Below, piece after piece: positions 5,597 to 8,809 of a stretch of 8,809 nucleotides of DNA (position 1 is the first letter of the stretch; each line of letters begins with the position of its first letter). The notes beneath the pieces are model-generated. The model was not told where the DNA came from, ran no database searches, and saw only the letters and a list, made by a program, of their open reading frames with translations. The stretch lies in NCBI GenBank assembly GCA_023262125.1, contig JALRDT010000084.1, positions 1-8,809 on the forward strand, given 5' to 3'. The stretch comes from Candidatus Nanopelagicaceae bacterium. GTDB lineage: Bacteria > Actinomycetota > Actinomycetes > Nanopelagicales > Nanopelagicaceae. Position numbers and translations under genes: made by a program.

Positions 5597-8467
5597 ATGT
5601 CGTTTAACAACTTCGGAAACCAATTCGGAAGTAACTTTGGCAATCAATTTAATCGCGACGTCCAAAAGATTCGTCGCAGCCCGCTAGCAATCACTTTAGT
5701 TGCTCTTCTTATAGCTGGCGGCATCTTGGTCTCAATCAGCACCTTCTATGCAGATCTACTTTGGTTTAGATCTGTTGGTTATCAATCAGTTTGGCAGACC
5801 ACCTTATTTACCAAAGCCTCTCTATTTATAGTAGTCGGTCTAATTACGGCGCTGGTGGTTTTACTTAACGTAATGATTGCTTATCGCAATCGCCCAATCT
5901 ATGCACCGATGGCGGTCGAGGCTGATAATTTAGAACGTTATCGCACTCAGATTGAACCACGTAAAAAATTATTTGCTCTCGGAATTTTTGCTTTTATCTT
6001 TTATGTAGGCGGAAGTTCTGCAACACCACTTTGGTCAACTTGGCTGCAGTTTAGAAATGCCACCGAATTCGGAGTAAAAGATCCGCAATATGGTTTAGAT
6101 ATCTCATTCTTCGCATTTAAATTACCGATGTATCAATCAATAATTGGTTGGGCAACATCGACTTTAATATTTGGCTTAATCGCCGCAGTAATTGTGCATT
6201 ACCTATATTCAGCAATTCGCTTGCCACAACCTGGCCAGAAGTTATCAACCACAGGAGCGGCGCAAGTTCAGCTATCAGTACTGCTTGGATTAATTGTTTT
6301 AACAAAAGCTGGTTCATACTGGCTAGATCGCTACGCACTTACCCTTAAAGATGGACGTTTAATTACCGGTCTGACCTATACAGATGTAAATGCAGTGCTC
6401 CCAGCTAAAGCGATTCTGGCTGCAATTGCAGTGATCTGCTCGATTTTATTCTTTGCAAATATCGTCCGTAGATCATGGTCGCTGCCAGTAGCAGGCGTTG
6501 GTCTACTTTTAGTATCTTCATTGGTAATCCAAACTGCATATCCTGCAATCATTCAGCAGTTCCAGGTAAAACCTTCTGAATCAAATAAAGAGGCGCCATA
6601 TATTCAAAGAAATATCGAAGCAACTCGCGCGGCTTATGACATCGCGGATGTTGAAATTAAAGATTACAACGCGACTTTAAATGCAAGTGCGGGTCAGCTA
6701 ACCAATGATGCAAATACCATTTCAAATATTCGTTTGATGGATCCAAATGTGCTTTCAGCGACTTTCCGTCAGCTTCAGCAGATCAAGCCTTATTACACAT
6801 TTGCCGAGACTTTAGATATCGATCGTTACCAGATCAATAACACTCAGCGAGATGCGGTAGTTGCAGTTCGCGAATTAAATATCGATGGTAACCCAGCACG
6901 TAACTGGATTAACGATCACTTGGTTTACACCCATGGATTTGGTTTCGTGGCGGCATATGGAAATGCCGTTGATGCTGATGGTAAGCCAAACTTTATTGTT
7001 GGCGATCTGCCACCTACAGCAGGTTTAGGTAAATTCGAACCACGTATTTATTTCGGTGAGAATGTTCCGGATTACTCAATCATCGGCGGAAATTCAAAGA
7101 CCGATGTCGAATTCGATTATCCAGATGATGCCTCACCAAACGGCCAGAAGAACACCACATATAAAGGTGAAGGTGGCGTTCCAGTAGGAAATCTATTTAA
7201 TCGTCTGGTATTTACAATCAAGTATCAAGAGCAGCGCATCTTGCTCTCTAATTTGATTAACTCTGAGTCAAAGATTCTCTTTAATAGAAATCCACGTGAA
7301 CGCGTCTCAAAGGTTGCGCCATGGTTAACACTTGATGGAGATCCATATCCAGCGGTAGTAGATGGCAAGATCAAGTGGATTATTGATGGATACACCACCT
7401 CAGCTGGCTATCCATACGCTCAGAAAACCACTCTTTCTGGCTCAACCAGCGATGCGCTAACTGCGAATTCAAATTCAATTACTGCGCAGAGCAATCAGAC
7501 CATCAACTACATTCGTAACTCAGTTAAGGCGACTGTCGATGCATACGATGGCACTGTCTCGCTTTATGAGTGGGATGTAGCAGATCCAGTTCTAAAGACT
7601 TGGGCAAAGGCATATCCAGGCGTTATCAAGCCAAAGAGCGAAATCTCTGAGAAGCTAATGGCGCACTTACGTTACCCAGAAGATCTATTTAAGGTACAGC
7701 GCGATATCTTGTCTTCTTATCACGTACAGAATGCATTGGCTTTCTACGGCGGACAGGATTTCTGGCGCGTACCACGTGACCCATCAACATTTGGAGCAAA
7801 TGCAGCTGCACAACCTCCTTATTACTTAACACTTGAACTTCCTGGTGCAAAGAAGCCAAGCTTCTCACTAACTACACCGTTTGTTCCTCGAGGCGGTCGA
7901 GAGAATCTCTCTGCCTTCGCAGTTGTGAATTCTGATCCTGGTCCTGATTATGGAAAGATTTCCGTACTTCAACTACCTCGAAACACAAACGTGGCTGGTC
8001 CATCACAGGTTGCGTCAAACTTCGAAGCAAAACCTGAAGTTGCAAACTCACTCTCGCTCCTGCGTCAGGGCGGTTCTGATGTGGTACTTGGAAACTTGCT
8101 GACACTTCCAGTTGGAAATGGTCTGCTTTATGTACAGCCTGTCTATGTGAAGGCAACGTCAAATGCTGCTGCATATCCACTTCTGCAGAAAGTTCTTGTC
8201 TCATTCGGAGATCAAATTGGTTTTGATGACACTCTTAAGGGTGCACTCGATCAAGTCTTCGGTGGAAACTCTGGAACTCAAAGCGGTGGAGGAAATGTAG
8301 ATTCAGGTGGATCTTCATCTGATGCATCAAGTGCAATTGCTAGCGCTATCGCTGCATATAAGGATGGATTAGCTGCACTAGCAAAGGGAGATTTCGCTGC
8401 ATACGATCGCGCACAGAAGCGATTGAAATCAGCTCTCGATGCTGCTGCAAATGCGCAGAAGAAGTAG
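5597..8467 (+). CDS. UPF0182 family large membrane protein
   Basis: A 956-residue protein, close to the usual family length (mycobacterial Rv3193c/Rv0064 type). After an Asn/Phe/Gly-rich N-terminus with a four-residue repeat (FGNQ-FGSN-FGNQ), seven membrane spans are visible at about 28-50, 72-95, 123-142, 181-204, 223-241, 268-288 and 296-315. The family motif FGVKDPQYGLDISFFAFKLP lies at 158-177. A large domain of about 570 residues follows and is predicted extracytoplasmic, beginning KPSESNKEAPYIQRNIEATR. A Gly/Ser-rich linker (about 889-912) leads to a conserved C-terminal helix with KGDFAAYDRAQKRLKSAL. The molecular function of UPF0182 is not established. The ATG at 5597 has a ribosome site AAGGA 5 nt upstream. 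It is probably cotranscribed with the 57-residue membrane protein. A hairpin without a T-run overlaps its stop codon. Confidence 0.93.
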   Translation: MSFNNFGNQFGSNFGNQFNRDVQKIRRSPLAITLVALLIAGGILVSISTFYADLLWFRSVGYQSVWQTTLFTKASLFIVVGLITALVVLLNVMIAYRNRPIYAPMAVEADNLERYRTQIEPRKKLFALGIFAFIFYVGGSSATPLWSTWLQFRNATEFGVKDPQYGLDISFFAFKLPMYQSIIGWATSTLIFGLIAAVIVHYLYSAIRLPQPGQKLSTTGAAQVQLSVLLGLIVLTKAGSYWLDRYALTLKDGRLITGLTYTDVNAVLPAKAILAAIAVICSILFFANIVRRSWSLPVAGVGLLLVSSLVIQTAYPAIIQQFQVKPSESNKEAPYIQRNIEATRAAYDIADVEIKDYNATLNASAGQLTNDANTISNIRLMDPNVLSATFRQLQQIKPYYTFAETLDIDRYQINNTQRDAVVAVRELNIDGNPARNWINDHLVYTHGFGFVAAYGNAVDADGKPNFIVGDLPPTAGLGKFEPRIYFGENVPDYSIIGGNSKTDVEFDYPDDASPNGQKNTTYKGEGGVPVGNLFNRLVFTIKYQEQRILLSNLINSESKILFNRNPRERVSKVAPWLTLDGDPYPAVVDGKIKWIIDGYTTSAGYPYAQKTTLSGSTSDALTANSNSITAQSNQTINYIRNSVKATVDAYDGTVSLYEWDVADPVLKTWAKAYPGVIKPKSEISEKLMAHLRYPEDLFKVQRDILSSYHVQNALAFYGGQDFWRVPRDPSTFGANAAAQPPYYLTLELPGAKKPSFSLTTPFVPRGGRENLSAFAVVNSDPGPDYGKISVLQLPRNTNVAGPSQVASNFEAKPEVANSLSLLRQGGSDVVLGNLLTLPVGNGLLYVQPVYVKATSNAAAYPLLQKVLVSFGDQIGFDDTLKGALDQVFGGNSGTQSGGGNVDSGGSSSDASSAIASAIAAYKDGLAALAKGDFAAYDRAQKRLKSALDAAANAQKK

Positions 8468-8499
8468 GTAAATACTTCTCAATTTGGTGGTTTACCTAC
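8464..8499 (+). other. Hairpin at the UPF0182 stop codon
   Basis: GTAGGTAAA (8464-8472) pairs with TTTACCTAC (8491-8499): 9 bp around an 18-nt loop, with the TAG stop inside the stem. No T-run follows, so it may stabilise or process the 3' end rather than act as an intrinsic terminator. Confidence 0.4.
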
Positions 8500-8512
8500 C
8501 TACGATTAGGAT
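8484..8512 (+). promoter_or_regulatory. Promoter of the initiator tRNA gene
   Basis: TTGGTG (8484-8489), a 17-bp spacer and TAGGAT (8507-8512) predict initiation near 8519, about five bases before the mature tRNA 5' end. The -35 matches only TTG of the consensus; the -10 fits TANNNT. Confidence 0.5.
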
Positions 8513-8523
8513 TGCTCTACCGA

Positions 8524-8600
<77 letters not shown>

Positions 8601-8604
8601 GAAC

Positions 8605-8653
8605 GTGAATGGCCTGTAAGGTTTTAAGAACCTTCCGGGCTATTTCACTTTTT
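8605..8653 (+). terminator. Intrinsic terminator of the tRNA gene
   Basis: A long imperfect hairpin: GTGAA with TTCAC at the base, TGGCCTG with CGGGCTA in the middle (including G-U pairs), and AAGGTT-loop-AACCTT at the tip, followed at once by TTTTT (8649-8653). Confidence 0.85.
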
Positions 8654-8809
8654 GCCATTACATTGATTTAATTTCGGTATCTCGCAGAGAATAAATGCGT
8701 CGGCTAGGCCCATAATACCAACACCGATCTTGCGGTACTTCTGGTGCTGAGCCTTAATCTGGGGGAGAGGATAATCCTGCTTGTCTACCACATTGTCGAG
8801 CATGCGAGT
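8645..8809 (-). pseudogene. Ribonucleotide reductase fragment, 3'-truncated (NrdJ-like)
   Basis: A minus-strand frame enters from the right edge and runs 54 codons to a TGA at 8647-8645. It contains RMLDNVVD, YPLPQI and RKIGVGIMGLADAFI, the late-barrel signature of the ribonucleotide reductase large subunit. The LDNV-x-D / YPLP / GVGxMG combination is most like adenosylcobalamin-dependent class II (NrdJ). After LADAFIL the similarity fades (CEIPKLNQCNGKK) and the frame stops inside the tRNA terminator. In intact enzymes a substantial C-terminal part follows this motif, including the end of the barrel and the redox cysteines. What is seen is therefore a gene cut off at its 3' end. The 5' portion lies outside the window. 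It could be a remnant, an integration or rearrangement junction, or an assembly join. Class and origin (host or phage) are uncertain. Confidence 0.72.

Noticed and set aside
7872..8204. 110-codon minus-strand open frame inside UPF0182
   Set aside because: It is antisense to a well-conserved domain, its product is His/Gln/Arg-rich and lacks recognisable motifs, and no start signal precedes it; other antisense frames in the window were dropped for the same reasons.

Overview
The window looks like a piece of a compact, moderately AT-rich actinobacterial chromosome, most like the streamlined freshwater Nanopelagicales (acI; Planktophila/Nanopelagicus-type). This rests on recognition, not a search. 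UPF0182, DUF2342 and DUF3263 are typically actinobacterial families, and the initiator tRNA has the C1xU72 form I associate with Actinobacteria. Intergenic gaps are small, one gene pair overlaps tail to tail, and several genes have a TANNNT -10 element placed for leaderless transcription.

Layout. 1-489 (+) is the 3' end of gatD, the glutaminase subunit of lipid II isoglutaminyl synthase; murT is expected just outside the window. 446-1297 (-) is an alpha/beta hydrolase whose 3' end overlaps gatD. It is divergent from a PLP-dependent group II decarboxylase (1335-2684, +), which is followed at once by a leaderless DUF3263 gene (2698-2967, +). A 10-bp-phased A/T repeat separates DUF3263 from a convergent YgjP/M48-type metallopeptidase (3009-3587, -). 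The next 256 bp hold no protein gene but contain a well-formed structured RNA candidate on the + strand (about 3673-3825). 3844-5217 (-) is a DUF2342 putative zinc protease. Divergent from it are a previously uncalled 57-residue membrane protein (5354-5527, +) and a large UPF0182 membrane protein (5597-8467, +). The right end carries the initiator tRNA gene with its own promoter and terminator (8484-8653), then on the - strand a 3'-truncated ribonucleotide reductase fragment that stops inside the tRNA terminator (8645-8809).

How the genes relate. gatD acts in peptidoglycan amidation. The YgjP peptidase, DUF2342 protein, small membrane protein and UPF0182 protein look like a version of the actinobacterial UPF0182/DUF2342 neighbourhood (mycobacterial Rv3193c-Rv3195). 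Here the small membrane protein sits where a PDZ/Lon-like protease is often found. The most interesting items are the RNA candidate with alternative TTGC/GCAA pairings next to a symmetric -10 element, the truncated reductase beside the tRNA, and the overlooked small membrane protein with a palindromic operator-like site upstream.
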